Below, one piece after another: positions 43,521 through 52,143 of a stretch of DNA of 64,000 bases; positions within the stretch are counted from its first letter, which is position 1, and the number at the start of each line of letters is the position of its first letter. The stretch is from positions 62,001 to 126,000 of the IMG/VR virus record IMGVR_UViG_3300020457_000004, one strand, 5' to 3'. Position numbers and translations under genes: made by a program. The notes beneath the pieces are model-generated. The model was not told the origin of the DNA. It ran no database searches and was given only the letters and a program-made list of their open reading frames with translations. The DNA comes from a virus.

Positions 43521-43538
43521 TTACATATCTTCTCCTTT
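43521..43538 (-). promoter_or_regulatory. Ribosome site followed by ATG-TAA
   Basis: On the minus strand AAAGGAG, 5 bases, then ATG immediately followed by TAA, 59 bases before phoH. It could be a start-stop element that parks ribosomes, or a remnant of a lost gene start. Confidence 0.3.
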
Positions 43539-43833
43539 AGTTATAAAGCGCTGAAAGTGGCAGAACCTCAGCAGATTGAATGATTCTGCGAATCTGTTTT
43601 TTGCATGGTTCTGATATTATTTGATTATCCAGACAATCGGACATTTTTTCAATGACGAATTCTGGTTCTAATGTGCGAAGATCTTGGCGTACCCATTTCT
43701 TTGGGTCATCCAAATCATCGGTTAGATTAAGACATAAAAGGACGATATAGATATCCTCTTCTGTGTATAGATTTATTCTGTATCCTGTTGGTTCCCATTT
43801 ATGCTTCTTCGGGAACTTCAGTATATTACTCAT
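43537..43833 (-). CDS. Unrecognised 98-residue protein
   Basis: A compact cytoplasmic protein. It has a basic N-terminus (LKFPKKHKWEPTG), a strand-helix segment (INLYTEEDIYIVLLCLNLTD), and a helical C-terminal half with three cysteines spread at about 34, 67 and 77, not arranged as a metal site. It overlaps the SGNH-like gene upstream by 4 bases and precedes phoH. Function is unknown. Coding is supported by the overlap arrangement and the lack of any competing frame. Confidence 0.55.
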   Translation of the reverse strand: MSNILKFPKKHKWEPTGYRINLYTEEDIYIVLLCLNLTDDLDDPKKWVRQDLRTLEPEFVIEKMSDCLDNQIISEPCKKQIRRIIQSAEVLPLSALYN

Positions 43834-44705
43834 GTTAATAACTTTTCACCAACCTTTGTACCGTATAACTTATGACTTTCGGCACAAGGATGGCCCCTTG
43901 GTAATCTCTCTATGATGTTAGCACCCAGAGGGTCTAACTTTGTTCCTTCTATAATATACTTATCTATTTCAGATTCTAGAAATTTGATTTGAGATGCAAA
44001 TTGTGGTGTATCAAAGTCCATTTCATATTGTTTTTTATACCATTCTATGTTAAATACATCTAACATTGGTATAATATAGAACTTTATGTCGTTAATTTTA
44101 CAGAGATTGATGATACTGTAGATTTCATGGAGAAAATGCCAAAACAGAGTATATACTCCCTTTAGACGCATATACTTTTTAGCAAAGTCTGGGTCACCCC
44201 TTCTTTCAAAGTCAGTAGCAACTACAAGACTCCTCGCGGAACCATATTTTCCCAAAGTATTATTTGTATTATCTTCATATTCTGTAAATATCATTTCTCT
44301 GGCAAACCCAGTAAGACCAATTACAATCGCCTCTTTGTTTTTATCTATCTCATATTCTTCTCCCATGATATGTGATAGTATTTTAGCTTTCATATAGGTC
44401 ATCGATGCTCCGTGGGCTCCATGATTATAAGACCTAACTCTCAAAAGATTGCACATGTGTTGTGCCCACGATAACTGATTTTCTAATTTCATTTTTTTCT
44501 TAAAAAGAAGTTCTCGTGACAATTTTCTTTTGTAATATCCCTCTACGGTTTCTCCCTTCTGTCTTTTCATTTCCTTTACTGGAATACGCATGGGGTCAGG
44601 CATTTCTTTATCCATAAGTTCTTGCCCAGCAACATAGGAACACCCATAAAAGTGAAGTCCATCTACCTTTATGGTTTCACCGTTGTGGTACTTTATCTCA
44701 CGCAC
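43830..44705 (-). CDS. SGNH-hydrolase-like protein A
   Basis: A 291-residue protein. The nucleophile block is LHFYGCSYVAGQEL near residue 22 (G-C-S) and a C-terminal catalytic-type block reads LPRGHPCAESHKLYGTKVGE. Between them are a substrate helix QLSWAQHMCNLL, HGAHGASMTYMK, and the strand EAIVIGLTGFAREM. This layout, shared with the gene at 46089, fits GDSL/SGNH esterases that act on acetylated or acylated sugars. Some phage members act on, or add groups to, glycans. It overlaps the carbamoyltransferase by 13 bases. Catalysis is inferred from the S and H motifs only. Confidence 0.6.
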   Translation of the reverse strand: MREIKYHNGETIKVDGLHFYGCSYVAGQELMDKEMPDPMRIPVKEMKRQKGETVEGYYKRKLSRELLFKKKMKLENQLSWAQHMCNLLRVRSYNHGAHGASMTYMKAKILSHIMGEEYEIDKNKEAIVIGLTGFAREMIFTEYEDNTNNTLGKYGSARSLVVATDFERRGDPDFAKKYMRLKGVYTLFWHFLHEIYSIINLCKINDIKFYIIPMLDVFNIEWYKKQYEMDFDTPQFASQIKFLESEIDKYIIEGTKLDPLGANIIERLPRGHPCAESHKLYGTKVGEKLLT

Positions 44706-46108
44706 ACTTTAACTCCATACTTCTTCTCAAATCTAGCTGCATCTTTTTCATCATTTACTATTGGTTCGCCTTTGATGTTCAAACTAGTATTTAGTAAGAT
44801 AGGGTGACCACTATGTGTTTTCCATCTTCTTAACAACTGAGATAATCCGCTGTGTTGTTCGTCATTGACAGTCTGAACTCTACTGGTTCCATCTTTGTGT
44901 ACTATGGCAGGAAATAGTTCTGGTTCTTTGCATCTAACTACATGTTGCATATATGGTGATTTAAATCCTTCTGGTACATCAAAATACTTGTGTACCTCTG
45001 ATTCTAATATAACTGGTGCAAAGGGTCTAAACTCTTGTCTCTTCTTAATCTTATTAACAACATCTTTCATCTCTGAACCTTTTGGGTCTGCAAGTAAACT
45101 TCTATTACCCAAAGCTCTAGGCCCAAACTCTGCCCTACCATTTGCAACACCAACTATTTTCAATGCGACAAGATTTGCCAGTAGGTCATTCGTTGGATAT
45201 GTGCCTTCTATATTGTATCCAAGATAAGGCGTTTTCCAATTTAATTTTATATGTTCTCTAGCTGCAATCGCACCAATGGAAGAACCAGCATCGCCTGGAT
45301 TGGGCATAATCCAATGATTAGAAAAATATTCTGGAATAAGTCTATTTGCCAAACAATTTAAGGCACACCCACCCATGAAAACCAAATTGGTTTCATCTGT
45401 CAATCTTGCAGCTGTAAACAATAACTTTCTAAACTCCCATTCGTAGATTTTTTGTGTAGCAGCTGCGACATCAAAATAATCCTCTTCTTTTAAATCTGGG
45501 TTCCACCACTTACATCCTCTATGTAAGTTTTCTTTTAGTAATCGTTTAATATCACGATGAAATCTACTTGGGTCACCATAAGCAGCCATACCCATAAGAA
45601 TATACTCATCTTCATTTGCCTTCAGTCCAATTCTATCTGTCATCGCGGAATAGAACAATCCCAATGAGTCTGGATACCTAGAAGTCCAAATACACTCCAT
45701 ATCCTTCCATATAGATGTGGTAGTCCACTCTCCAATAGCATCAATAACTAATATAGCAGAACTTTTAAATGGTGAAGTGTAATATCCAGCAGCTGCATGT
45801 GATTTGTGGTGAGTAGTATAGTGTGGTGATTTAATTCCAAAATGTTTTAAATATTTTTTAGGACTCACCCACGGTCTTTGTTGTTTAGCGTATTTTTTCC
45901 TTGTCCATTTTAACCAAGGATTTTCATACCAATAAACATGGTCTGGTTCTCCATATTTTTTTGCCTCCATGATAATTTCTGGATTAAGAAATGCATCATT
46001 TTTTATACCACTAAATCTCTCACTATGAGAGGCAAACAATATCTCATCATCTCTAACAACCGCTAAAGAAGCGTCATGTGTACAAGCACTAATTCCCCAA
46101 CTTATCAT
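44693..46108 (-). CDS. Carbamoyltransferase (NodU/CmcH/TobZ family)
   Basis: A 471-residue protein. The N-terminal ASKHA-like domain has GISACTHDASLAVVRDDEIL, the metal site in HHKSHAAAGYYTSPF and the LVIDAIGEW strand. It continues with LMGMAAYGDPSRF and GGCALNCLANRL. The C-terminal YrdC-like half has AEFGPRALGNRSLLADP and FRPFAPVIL, then ILLNTSLNIKGEPIV. These enzymes make carbamoyl-AMP from carbamoyl phosphate and pass it to a hydroxyl, usually on a sugar. All core blocks are present, though 471 residues is shorter than many members. It lies between two SGNH-like genes, consistent with sugar tailoring. Confidence 0.88.
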   Translation of the reverse strand: MISWGISACTHDASLAVVRDDEILFASHSERFSGIKNDAFLNPEIIMEAKKYGEPDHVYWYENPWLKWTRKKYAKQQRPWVSPKKYLKHFGIKSPHYTTHHKSHAAAGYYTSPFKSSAILVIDAIGEWTTTSIWKDMECIWTSRYPDSLGLFYSAMTDRIGLKANEDEYILMGMAAYGDPSRFHRDIKRLLKENLHRGCKWWNPDLKEEDYFDVAAATQKIYEWEFRKLLFTAARLTDETNLVFMGGCALNCLANRLIPEYFSNHWIMPNPGDAGSSIGAIAAREHIKLNWKTPYLGYNIEGTYPTNDLLANLVALKIVGVANGRAEFGPRALGNRSLLADPKGSEMKDVVNKIKKRQEFRPFAPVILESEVHKYFDVPEGFKSPYMQHVVRCKEPELFPAIVHKDGTSRVQTVNDEQHSGLSQLLRRWKTHSGHPILLNTSLNIKGEPIVNDEKDAARFEKKYGVKVCVR

Positions 46109-46898
46109 TTAAATGTTCCGCTATTTCTTTCTGTGTCTCTGTGTAGTAATGATTACCAGCGTGTCTAGGATTAGGAGTAAACTCATCGTTTGTTGGTATC
46201 GCATTTTCTCCAATCCATTGCCAATATTTGTTAAAAACCTCTTTTCTGCGTGTACCGTCTGTTTCCAATGTATCTGGATTGTCTGCCTTAGTTTCTAACT
46301 GCAATCTCCATGACGGTGCTTCTATGAAAAAATATTTAACTCCTAATAATTTTATATGTCTCAATAAGTGATAATAGTTCCAAGATATATTCCAATAGTT
46401 TCCCCACTCATATGGAGCAACGGTTTTGTGCATACTGTCAAACTGTAGTTCTAACCATCTATAGGGATGAGGCACCTGTAAAATTATTTCATCTTTTGTA
46501 ATATCAATGGAACCGTCCATGATATCCTCTTCCAATGAATACAAACAAAGTTCTAATGAACCACCACCAAAAGCACGATTCATATAATGTGTATGACCGC
46601 GAAGTTCTGCTAGATACCTTACCCATGTTAAAGACCTACATATATCCTCGCCACTTTCTAAATGCGATATTTCTTTTAAAGAAACACTACGAAAGATGTT
46701 ACCAAATTTAGAATATGGGTCAACTTCATGTCCGTATAGTTTCCAAATCTTTTTCCAAGCTTGCGGTAGTGTATCACCACCAGAGATATACTTAGATTTT
46801 AATTTATTAACAGTTTCTATGTCTGTCCCCAACATTATGTGGTCAGCTAATTCTGCACCAGCTGTGTGGGAACATCCATATGCTACAAGTCTAGTCAT
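46089..46898 (-). CDS. SGNH-hydrolase-like protein B
   Basis: A 269-residue protein with VAYGCSHTAGAELADH at the N-terminus (G-C-S nucleophile block, near residue 9) and a C-terminal RHAGNHYYTETQKEIAEHL histidine block. The middle has WVRYLAELRGHTHYMNRAFG with GGSLELCLYSLEE, typical of the N/G oxyanion region, and DEIILQVPHPYRWLELQF. It resembles the protein at 43830 in order of motifs but not closely in length or sequence. Probable role: ester or glycan modification next to the carbamoyltransferase, which it overlaps by 20 bases. Confidence 0.62.
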   Translation of the reverse strand: MTRLVAYGCSHTAGAELADHIMLGTDIETVNKLKSKYISGGDTLPQAWKKIWKLYGHEVDPYSKFGNIFRSVSLKEISHLESGEDICRSLTWVRYLAELRGHTHYMNRAFGGGSLELCLYSLEEDIMDGSIDITKDEIILQVPHPYRWLELQFDSMHKTVAPYEWGNYWNISWNYYHLLRHIKLLGVKYFFIEAPSWRLQLETKADNPDTLETDGTRRKEVFNKYWQWIGENAIPTNDEFTPNPRHAGNHYYTETQKEIAEHLNDKLGN

Positions 46899-47115
46899 AG
46901 ATGAAAGGGTCTCGTTCTCGCATCTTTTTCATTTTCTTTTCTAGTTCTTCTTGTTTTTCTTTTTCTTTTTGTTCTATCTCATCAAGTTTCTTGTTCAAGG
47001 ACTTATCAAGAGAGTCGGTCTTCTCCGAGACCTCCAACAACACCTTCCTGATCACTTTGGTTAATCTCCCAGCTTTCATGAATTTGTGTAGTTTCTTTTT
47101 TGTTCGTTGTTTCAT
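46891..47115 (-). CDS. Small lysine/glutamate-rich coiled-coil protein
   Basis: A protein of 74 residues from ATG 47115, chosen because GGAGA lies 7 bases upstream; the frame extends to 47142 without a ribosome site. It has a basic start (MKQRTKKKLHKFMKAGR) and then a long heptad helix (KLDEIEQKEKEKQEELEKKM). Most of it overlaps, in another frame, the C-terminal end of the dehydrogenase gene (47006-47115). Its own frame is open to 46891, where it overlaps the SGNH gene by 8 bases. The double coding is unusual, so I keep confidence moderate. Confidence 0.5.
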   Translation of the reverse strand: MKQRTKKKLHKFMKAGRLTKVIRKVLLEVSEKTDSLDKSLNKKLDEIEQKEKEKQEELEKKMKKMRERDPFIYD

Positions 47116-48244
47116 TTCTCGTATCTCCGTAGTGTACAACATTTATTCCCACATGACTTCTCCAAGGGTCAAACACAACTCCCTCATAATCGGTAGGTAT
47201 CAAATCCGACTCGTGTACCTTTACGATGACATGTGGGTTTTCATCTACAGGTACAATAAATCCATATCTTTTTACATAGTGTTGGACTAATAGACTGTAA
47301 CTACCGTTTGTATATGGAACATCTGGTTTATATGAATCAGATGTAAATGCAATTTTATTTCCGTGTTTTAAAATTGCCATTGCCATATTATCTGCTTGTA
47401 TGTCTCGTGCCTTCATTATTTCAGCAAACAAGTCATACCCTAAATTTAAATCTTGTGCCATGTATCTAAGTGCAATATTGTCTCTTGGATGACACGCGCC
47501 ACCATCACCCATACCAGCTTTCATGTAACTAGGCCCCATGATTCTCTGAGTACTTTTTTTCAATGCATTTGTTACTACATCAACATTAATATTACCCTGT
47601 CTTTCTGCAACATCCTGTATCATGTTTACAAGACCAATTTTTGCGCTAATGAAGGTATTATAAAACACCTTAATACATTCACACTCATCCCAAGTACCAA
47701 CTTCATAACGCGGTTCGTTTTCCATTATCTCATTATAGAAGTGTATGAGACTATGTGCTTCCATAGACTCTTCTCCATTCTCTGTTCCTATCATTACCAT
47801 CTCTGGATTTACCATATCCCACGCGACTGTACCCATGGCAATCAAATATGGATTATAAACAAATTTAGGATTGGTTATAAGAGGCACTACTTCTTTTCTT
47901 ACGGTGCCTGGCAATACCGTACTGATAAGAACCAATATCTGTTTCTTTGTCATATGTTTATTTGCTTCAGCGATTACTTCTTTTACGGTATCATAATTAA
48001 AGTCTTTTGGTGGCAAATGGTATGTAGGTTCTGAACCATCATAAAGTGGGTCATGCGGTGTGGGTACTGCAACAAATACAAATACTCTATCTTTTACAAC
48101 TTCTTCTATTGTATCTTTAACATTACAATATTCGCTTTCTACTTCGCGTGTATCATAAACACTAACATCGTGTCCTTTTTGTGCAATAACTTCAGCACAT
48201 GGTTTACCTAATTTACCAAATCCAATAAATGCAACATTGGTCAT
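47006..48244 (-). CDS. UDP-glucose/GDP-mannose dehydrogenase family protein
   Basis: A 412-residue protein. NAD loop GFGKLGKP is at residues 8-15, the active-site proline loop VAVPTPHDP near 58, and the catalytic cysteine in MGDGGACHPRDNIAL near residue 251 (family GG-x-C-x-PKD). These enzymes oxidise the C6 of a nucleotide sugar to the uronic acid. The last 50 residues are polar, of low complexity, and overlap the small coiled-coil gene; they may be an extra tail. It overlaps the glycosyltransferase at 48241 by 4 bases. A second, shorter dehydrogenase of the family lies at 62206. Confidence 0.85.
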   Translation of the reverse strand: MTNVAFIGFGKLGKPCAEVIAQKGHDVSVYDTREVESEYCNVKDTIEEVVKDRVFVFVAVPTPHDPLYDGSEPTYHLPPKDFNYDTVKEVIAEANKHMTKKQILVLISTVLPGTVRKEVVPLITNPKFVYNPYLIAMGTVAWDMVNPEMVMIGTENGEESMEAHSLIHFYNEIMENEPRYEVGTWDECECIKVFYNTFISAKIGLVNMIQDVAERQGNINVDVVTNALKKSTQRIMGPSYMKAGMGDGGACHPRDNIALRYMAQDLNLGYDLFAEIMKARDIQADNMAMAILKHGNKIAFTSDSYKPDVPYTNGSYSLLVQHYVKRYGFIVPVDENPHVIVKVHESDLIPTDYEGVVFDPWRSHVGINVVHYGDTRNETTNKKETTQIHESWEINQSDQEGVVGGLGEDRLS

Positions 48245-49284
48245 AACTTACTAATCTCCATAATATTATTGTAGTTTTCATTAATTACCTCTAAGACTCT
48301 TTTTCTATTGTACATGAGTCTATCTTCTAGTTTTGCGTATAGATTGTTTAATTCATCCAATCCGTAATTCAATTGGAACTGGGTCATATCTTTTAAAGCA
48401 TTCTCTATTCGCCAGTATTTATCGGGTTCATCAAGATGAATATTTGGAAACAAGTCTTCAAAAGTATCAAATTTCCATTCTTTTAATTTTTTATATAGAT
48501 ATCTATCACCTATAATAATAAATGGTCTAAGTCCTATCAAGGGTTTAAAGGTTTTTTCACTTAAAAACACATCAGTATGCATAACGCTTTCTGTAACAAC
48601 CGTACAAAAGTGTTTGTTCCAATACTGTGGTTCACCTAAAGATATAATATCATTTGCTAAGTGTGTATCACTTAATTTTTCCCAATCATAAGCCTTTTCC
48701 ATTATATGTGGTGGTCTGTTTTCCTTTAATATAATAGGATTTTCAAATATATAATCTTCATGTGGTTTTACAGCAGAAACTATAGTATCTTTAAAATGTC
48801 CCATAGTAAATAAATTATTTAAAAAATGAATCCTGTGGTCATGTGGTTGGTGATTCAAAGTCATAAAGTGTTTCTGTATGTTCGGCATCTCAGTATAACA
48901 TTCATCAAAGAAAGTGTCAAGGTGATTATGAATAAAAGATAACCAAAAACTAAAATAATGACCTTTTCTACTGTTTCCTATATTGATAACCTCCCACCGT
49001 TCATTTAAAAATTTATGTGCCTCCACACATTCTGGCACACAATCAGTACTTTCCCAATCCATACCAGAGTACACCAAAATTCTTGGTGTTTCACCAGCTT
49101 TAAATTGACTCGCGTTGAACCATTGCTTTAATTGCGCTACATTATCACCAACTGACCACCATGTAGAATTTATCAGAATACAATCATCTGGTTTTAGTTG
49201 TTTTAGTTCACTAACAAACTTTCTTTCAAATTCTGTTATATGTTGACTGCCGCTTTTTATGTCTGCGCCTTTACTCCAATACAT
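48241..49284 (-). CDS. Putative glycosyltransferase with FLSEK motif (short)
   Basis: A 347-residue protein. The first half has beta-alpha segments (CILINSTWWSVGDNV; TPRILVYSGMDW; WEVINIGNSRKGHYF). The second half holds the conserved block VVTESVMHTDVFLSEKTFKP with GLRPFIIIG, seen in fucosyltransferase-like and exostosin-like GT-B enzymes where it binds the nucleotide sugar. The same block occurs in the next gene (49284). No signal sequence or span is seen. The family call is by motif only. It starts at the TAATG overlap with the upstream stop. Confidence 0.55.
   Translation of the reverse strand: MYWSKGADIKSGSQHITEFERKFVSELKQLKPDDCILINSTWWSVGDNVAQLKQWFNASQFKAGETPRILVYSGMDWESTDCVPECVEAHKFLNERWEVINIGNSRKGHYFSFWLSFIHNHLDTFFDECYTEMPNIQKHFMTLNHQPHDHRIHFLNNLFTMGHFKDTIVSAVKPHEDYIFENPIILKENRPPHIMEKAYDWEKLSDTHLANDIISLGEPQYWNKHFCTVVTESVMHTDVFLSEKTFKPLIGLRPFIIIGDRYLYKKLKEWKFDTFEDLFPNIHLDEPDKYWRIENALKDMTQFQLNYGLDELNNLYAKLEDRLMYNRKRVLEVINENYNNIMEISKL
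48892..48920 (-). promoter_or_regulatory. Candidate internal promoter
   Basis: TTGACA, 17 bp and TATACT on the minus strand inside the 347-residue gene. It could supply the dehydrogenase and downstream carbamoyltransferase genes. There is no independent support. Confidence 0.35.
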
Positions 49285-51020
49285 TAATTAATCTCAACTC
49301 CATGTGAAGACAACTGACTCAATATACCAACCGTGTGTTTTTCAAAGTCTGGTCTAGAGTTTTTAAATACCTCAAAATTATGTTTTAGTTTATCTCTAAC
49401 TGAATTATATTTGTGAACTTTTTCATCATGAGTTAACTGTTTCCATTGTTCAAGATTTTTAACTAAAATACTAAATCGTTTTTTAGCATCATATTCTTGG
49501 TCATAACTTTCATCAAACATTTCTGGAAAAGTCTCATAACCAAGATACCTAAGATGTCTTAATGTTCCCATACTACCAACAACCATAAAAGGATGTCTAT
49601 AAGCAATGGGTTTAAATATTTTTTCTGATAAGAACAGAGCGTCTGGGTCATCGTGGAAAAGTGTTTCTGAAACAAAACTAAAAAAAGAATCTTTATACAT
49701 CTCAGATGTTATCAATCTATCATCAGCATCAACATCATTTGTGCTTGCGTCTGCAATAACCCTGTCTCTATCTTTCCAGAACTTATAAACATTTTCTATC
49801 TGTACATCATAAGAAAAGAAAGAAACATAACTATTTTCTTTCCTAGCAGTAAAAGCAGTTATATCACGACCATTATACATTTGTTTTTTCCATTCTGTTT
49901 GTGGAGCGCCTGTACTATCTTCATCAATAATGGCATCCCTAGCTAGGAAACTAATATAAGAATTATCATTATTATACCCTAGTCTATGCAACTCCGCAAC
50001 TAACCCAGGCCTATGAGACCTTGGTCTCGCGTTCAAACATATTAAGTCTTTTTTCTTGTCTCCGCCAGTAGGTACACCTACAAGAACTTCATCTGGTTTA
50101 CATCTTTCAAATGAATCCCTAATAACTTGATTGGGCGCTGTATCCAGTAGAGTAGAATCAAAATCCTCATATGGTATTACAACATGGTCAGTAAATCCAC
50201 CAGTTAAATCTGAAGCGCCATAATGATTCTGGTGCATGTATTTTGGATTCTGTAATCTATGTACATACACGCCAGTTCGTTCTGAATATTCTTTCCAATA
50301 ATCACAATGGAAATAATCGTAAGATATTACCTTTGTAAACTCAAAGGTTGTTTTATCCATACCGTGTCTGGTTCTTAACCATCGGTCATAATTATGTTTT
50401 GCCTGCAAATCACCAAAAACAAAATAACATATAGTTTCTTCTAGTTGATGAGCTCTCATTTGCATATGAAAATGATGTAACCATCCTTCAGCATGGAACC
50501 CTTGATAATAATTCATACCTTCATGCGGAAACCATAATACCATGGCTAAATGTCTGTGTCGTAAGTGATGAACTATCTGTTGAGGAATAGCATTGAGAGC
50601 GGTTATCCACTCTTGACTGAATATAAACTGGGGTTCTAAGAAGTAAAGATTGTTTGTATTTTTATGAATACCATTTGGGTCAAAGTCACCCACATCAACC
50701 AACTCGTAAGGCCAGTCAACGCTTTGATAATGTCCAATGACAGATGTAATGTAATTAAAAACACCGTGAGCTTCTGGTGAACCAGAACCATTAGCTAGAG
50801 GCCAAGACATGCAGTCTTCGTGGTCTACCTTTAGTCTTTTCCTATCAAAGATAAGGTAATGTGTTTCTTTGGGAGTGCTTTTTCTAACTAAGTATTTTTG
50901 CAATACGCTAGTGTTGATTCTTTTTAAGTCTGCTAATTCACTTCTAAGACCAATTACTTCATTAACTAATCTGTCCAAAGTACTGTTTAGGGTTCCAAGG
51001 TTCTCGTCCGATTCCGCCAT
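49284..51020 (-). CDS. Putative glycosyltransferase with coiled-coil N-terminus and FLSEK motif
   Basis: A protein of 578 residues from ATG 51020 (AGGA 7 bases upstream; a TTG at 51023 is in frame). Residues 5-45 are a leucine-rich coiled coil (LNSTLDRLVNEVIGLRSEL). A large alpha/beta region follows with ETHYLIFDRKRL, HHLRHRHLAMVLWFPHEGMN and a loop GVPTGGDKKKDLICLN. Near 455-490 FVSETLFHDDPDALFLSEKI, then FKPIAYRHPFMVVG, matches the neighbour at 48241. It probably builds or modifies a glycan. It overlaps the radical SAM gene at 50962 by 59 bases, an unusually long overlap in this operon. Confidence 0.55.
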   Translation of the reverse strand: MAESDENLGTLNSTLDRLVNEVIGLRSELADLKRINTSVLQKYLVRKSTPKETHYLIFDRKRLKVDHEDCMSWPLANGSGSPEAHGVFNYITSVIGHYQSVDWPYELVDVGDFDPNGIHKNTNNLYFLEPQFIFSQEWITALNAIPQQIVHHLRHRHLAMVLWFPHEGMNYYQGFHAEGWLHHFHMQMRAHQLEETICYFVFGDLQAKHNYDRWLRTRHGMDKTTFEFTKVISYDYFHCDYWKEYSERTGVYVHRLQNPKYMHQNHYGASDLTGGFTDHVVIPYEDFDSTLLDTAPNQVIRDSFERCKPDEVLVGVPTGGDKKKDLICLNARPRSHRPGLVAELHRLGYNNDNSYISFLARDAIIDEDSTGAPQTEWKKQMYNGRDITAFTARKENSYVSFFSYDVQIENVYKFWKDRDRVIADASTNDVDADDRLITSEMYKDSFFSFVSETLFHDDPDALFLSEKIFKPIAYRHPFMVVGSMGTLRHLRYLGYETFPEMFDESYDQEYDAKKRFSILVKNLEQWKQLTHDEKVHKYNSVRDKLKHNFEVFKNSRPDFEKHTVGILSQLSSHGVEIN

Positions 51021-52143
51021 CAATCAATATCCTATAAAATTCTGAAAATATTTCACTATAACATTCATTTCTCAATCCATCTAATCTTTCTGTAACAGGT
51101 AAAAACCCAAGGTCTAATTTATCAAAATTGGGTTCTTGATTCATAAACGATATGATATCGTCCATGTTTGGAATATTTATAAGTTTATCTTCAACCTGTT
51201 TTTTACATACATCTGGCATATTTCTAACACAATACTGTCTAGGGAAATGTAAAAGATTCAGATATATGTTTTCTCTTCCAAACATGTCTATAAATTCATC
51301 TAGATAATATATGTTATAAAGACTTACAGTATGACATACTTGGACATACATCCAATCAAGTGATTTGAAATGACTATAGTTATCCCACACTTCATCCCAT
51401 TTTGCTGGGTGTCTAATATATTCAAATTTCTTGAATATTCCATCAATACTAAACATTACTTCACAAGACTTGAACTCTTTCCATAAGTCAAATATTTTTT
51501 GTGGTGGACGAATAGTACCATTCGTGTTATAATGCAAGGATATGTGTTCCGCGTGTCCTGCCTCAACCGTTTTACGCAATAACTCAAAGTGTTCTTCTAT
51601 CATAAATGGTTCACCACCTGTGAAGTCCATTTGTTCTACCGTATGCATAATCTCAAAAAGTTCATCCCATACACTTGGGTTCTTAACAATCCACAATGGG
51701 TCTTTTTTGTTTAGGATTCTACCGTATAATTTTTTCTCATCCGTTTGCCACTTTGAACTGTTTATGCTACCACAAGTTCTACATTTTAAATTACACAATG
51801 TACCAAATTTTAGGTCAAGATATTTGGGGGTATCAGTAGCAATAAAACTTCCCCTTTCTTTTATGTCTTCGAGTTCTTTGGCAAATCTTTGGTTATCTTG
51901 TAATCTCTTTGATTGATATCCTGCTGCTTCTCCTTCCCAACACATGGCACATCCAGCTGGTTGTTTGCCTTCAAGAAACTCTCTTCGTAAATTTTTATAT
52001 GGTTCTCCATTCCAGACATCAAGAAAGTTTTCTTGTTTTAGATTTCCCATAGGATTACCTTTATATAAACAACATGGGTTAGCAGTTCCATCTGTAGTGA
52101 ACTCTGTATGAACCCAAGGTAATACACAAATCTTATCAGTCAT
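50962..52143 (-). CDS. Radical SAM protein with N-terminal SPASM/twitch-type domain (class A)
   Basis: A 393-residue protein. Cluster-binding cysteines come first: C6 (C-x2-PW-x-H), C24-C25 (PCC), then C65-x2-C68 (GCAMCW). The radical SAM motif follows at C117-x3-C121-x2-C124 (LCNLKCRTC). The GGEP motif is DFTGGEPFMIEEH, and the barrel continues with HYNTNGTI and FSIDGIFKKFEYIRHP. Radical SAM enzymes cut SAM to a 5'-deoxyadenosyl radical; the extra cysteines probably hold an auxiliary cluster. In most SPASM enzymes that domain is C-terminal. NCBI-style names for phage homologues (twitch radical SAM) describe this order. The reaction is unknown. It overlaps the 374-residue gene by 8 bases. Confidence 0.82.
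   Translation of the reverse strand: MTDKICVLPWVHTEFTTDGTANPCCLYKGNPMGNLKQENFLDVWNGEPYKNLRREFLEGKQPAGCAMCWEGEAAGYQSKRLQDNQRFAKELEDIKERGSFIATDTPKYLDLKFGTLCNLKCRTCGSINSSKWQTDEKKLYGRILNKKDPLWIVKNPSVWDELFEIMHTVEQMDFTGGEPFMIEEHFELLRKTVEAGHAEHISLHYNTNGTIRPPQKIFDLWKEFKSCEVMFSIDGIFKKFEYIRHPAKWDEVWDNYSHFKSLDWMYVQVCHTVSLYNIYYLDEFIDMFGRENIYLNLLHFPRQYCVRNMPDVCKKQVEDKLINIPNMDDIISFMNQEPNFDKLDLGFLPVTERLDGLRNECYSEIFSEFYRILIDGGIGREPWNPKQYFGQIS

Noticed and set aside
51174-51181. TATAAATA inside a radical SAM gene
   Set aside because: It lies in coding sequence of an apparently early operon; AT-rich coding makes chance matches likely.
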